A model generated the notes under the pieces. That model did not search any database, was not told the origin of the DNA, and worked only from the letters and a program-made list of their open reading frames with translations. From NCBI GenBank assembly GCA_027492915.1, contig JAPUDW010000444.1:1-32492 (forward strand): a stretch of DNA of 32,492 bases. The letters are read 5' to 3'. Each line of letters opens with the position of its first letter. Position 1 is the stretch's first letter. This document shows positions 31,545 to 32,492 of this stretch, one piece after another. Made by a program: the position numbers and the translations under genes. The stretch is from Bacteroidota bacterium. GTDB lineage: Bacteria > Chloroflexota > Anaerolineae > Aggregatilineales > Phototrophicaceae.

Positions 31545-32492
31545 CTATGAGGCGAGGCGCTGGATCAGCTCGTTCAGCGGGAGGCCATCACGCGGGATGA
31601 ACTGCCGCCAATAAGCCGCCGACTCGCGGATGTTGGCGAGTATTTGCGCGGGATACTCCGCCGTGCCACTAAAAATTTCGAGCGTCAGGTAAATATCCGC
31701 ACACACTGGCGGATAGGTGTCGTCGGCAGGTTGTTTGTAGGCATCCCAAATCGCCCGCAGCACCTTGGTAGGATCGACGATGCCGCTGCGGTTGTTGGCT
31801 TCGGTGAAGGGGCGATGCGCCGAGGCGGTGCCATCCGTTTGCTGTAGATGGATGATTGGCGAGTAGCTGCCGAGCGTCCGCAGCCACTGATACAGGTCGC
31901 CATCTTCATACGAGGCGAATAAGTACGGGTGCTGGCGGATGTTGGTCGTCAGGCTGTCGGTTGTCAGCGTGTCCGGCGCAGGCGGCGGGATGCCAAACCA
32001 ACCCACCGGCGCGGGTTTGCCACTTCGCACCGCGTCGACATACGCTTCGATGTCCGGTAGCTGTGGCAGTTGATAGCGGCGCTGGCCGATTTGGTGTCCG
32101 GTATCCAGCGTCAGGTAAAAGGGCGCTTGGCCGCGCCCGAACACATCCCGCAGAAGGCGCTGTGCCCCGCTGACCGTCCACGGAATCTGGTGCGGCGTGT
32201 ACATCTGCTCGACCGAAATACTGCTCAAGCCTTCATTCGCCGCCACACTCGCCAGTTCGGCCAATCGGGTGAACAGATCGTCCTCGGCAGCCGCATAACG
32301 CGCGGGGTGTGCCAGCACCGACTGGGCGAAGGCGTGGCAGAAGAAGCCTAAGCCCGCGTCCAGCGCAGCCGCCGTGCGGATCATCGGTTCCAGCCAATCG
32401 TGCTGGATGTGGTCGCTCACACGCGGGTCGGTATGGGCGAGTCCGAGCGTGGCGTAGGTGCCGTGCCCCGAATACAGGTTGACGACTTTCAC
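31545..32492 (-). CDS. Sugar phosphate isomerase/epimerase-like TIM barrel, at window edge
   Basis: At least 315 residues; the first in-frame start is GTG at the very last bases of the window, so the gene may be 5' partial. It is read as an AP-endonuclease-2-type TIM barrel used by sugar isomerases and epimerases. Candidate metal ligands are Glu in SISVEQMYTPHQIPW, Asp and His in YLTLDTGHQ, the HLQQTDG strand and the late Glu in YLTLEIF. EryC-like erythrulose-phosphate epimerases of similar length have this fold, but identity is a guess. It could serve the same sugar metabolism as the first genes of this window, or an operon lying outside. Confidence 0.65.
   Translation of the reverse strand: MKVVNLYSGHGTYATLGLAHTDPRVSDHIQHDWLEPMIRTAAALDAGLGFFCHAFAQSVLAHPARYAAAEDDLFTRLAELASVAANEGLSSISVEQMYTPHQIPWTVSGAQRLLRDVFGRGQAPFYLTLDTGHQIGQRRYQLPQLPDIEAYVDAVRSGKPAPVGWFGIPPPAPDTLTTDSLTTNIRQHPYLFASYEDGDLYQWLRTLGSYSPIIHLQQTDGTASAHRPFTEANNRSGIVDPTKVLRAIWDAYKQPADDTYPPVCADIYLTLEIFSGTAEYPAQILANIRESAAYWRQFIPRDGLPLNELIQRLAS

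Overview
The window looks like a chromosomal segment from a Chloroflexota bacterium, most likely class Anaerolineae. This is inferred from style, since no rRNA or marker gene is present. The style evidence is: secreted proteins whose signal peptides end in SAQ followed by Thr/Pro-rich linkers, moderately high GC, an aap-type amino acid transporter, and gene-poor gaps filled with short palindromes and cttggcg-type intergenic repeats. No tRNA, rRNA, CRISPR array, prophage or complete insertion sequence was found.

Layout, left to right. (1) Positions 1-4458 (+): a sugar uptake and catabolism block with an RbsC/RhaP-type ABC permease, a RhaS-like binding protein, a cytoplasmic GH37 (trehalase-family) hydrolase and a class II (FucA/AraD-type) aldolase. 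(2) 4459-5372: gene-free, with repeat debris. (3) 5373-5828: a GNAT acetyltransferase. (4) 5986-12085 (+): an aapJQMP-type general amino acid ABC transporter with a good sigma-70 promoter, an intercistronic hairpin after the binding protein and a terminator at the end; both permeases are unusually long. (5) 12098-18333 (-): a P-loop kinase-like protein, two secreted proteins (TolB-like propeller and PPC-domain-like), a PPOX-type flavoprotein and a divergent GuaB. A 130-bp direct repeat brackets the PPC-protein gene. (6) 18473-19615 (+): an AT-rich pentapeptide-repeat protein with a C-terminal TIR/nucleoside-deoxyribosyltransferase-like domain, the best candidate for an unrecognised system. (7) 19910-25240 (-): a lactonase-type propeller, an SGNH/MBOAT acylation pair, a DinB protein and a DHFR-family protein. 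(8) 25353-30632 (+): a vitamin B12 locus with promoter, cobalamin riboswitch, terminator, secreted binding protein, a cytoplasmic-looking cobalamin-binding-family protein, a secreted GH5 glycosidase and a BtuC/FecC permease; no ATPase lies in the window. (9) 30781-32492 (-): a histidine phosphatase and a sugar isomerase-type TIM barrel at the edge.

How the parts work together. Block 1 could import a sugar, hydrolyse a glycoside inside the cell and cleave a sugar phosphate. Block 4 is a self-contained amino acid importer. Block 8 is B12-repressed uptake with a glycosidase translated just ahead of the permease. The MBOAT and SGNH proteins overlap by 29 bases and probably acylate an exported polymer together. 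All functions are assigned by reading motifs, without database searches.
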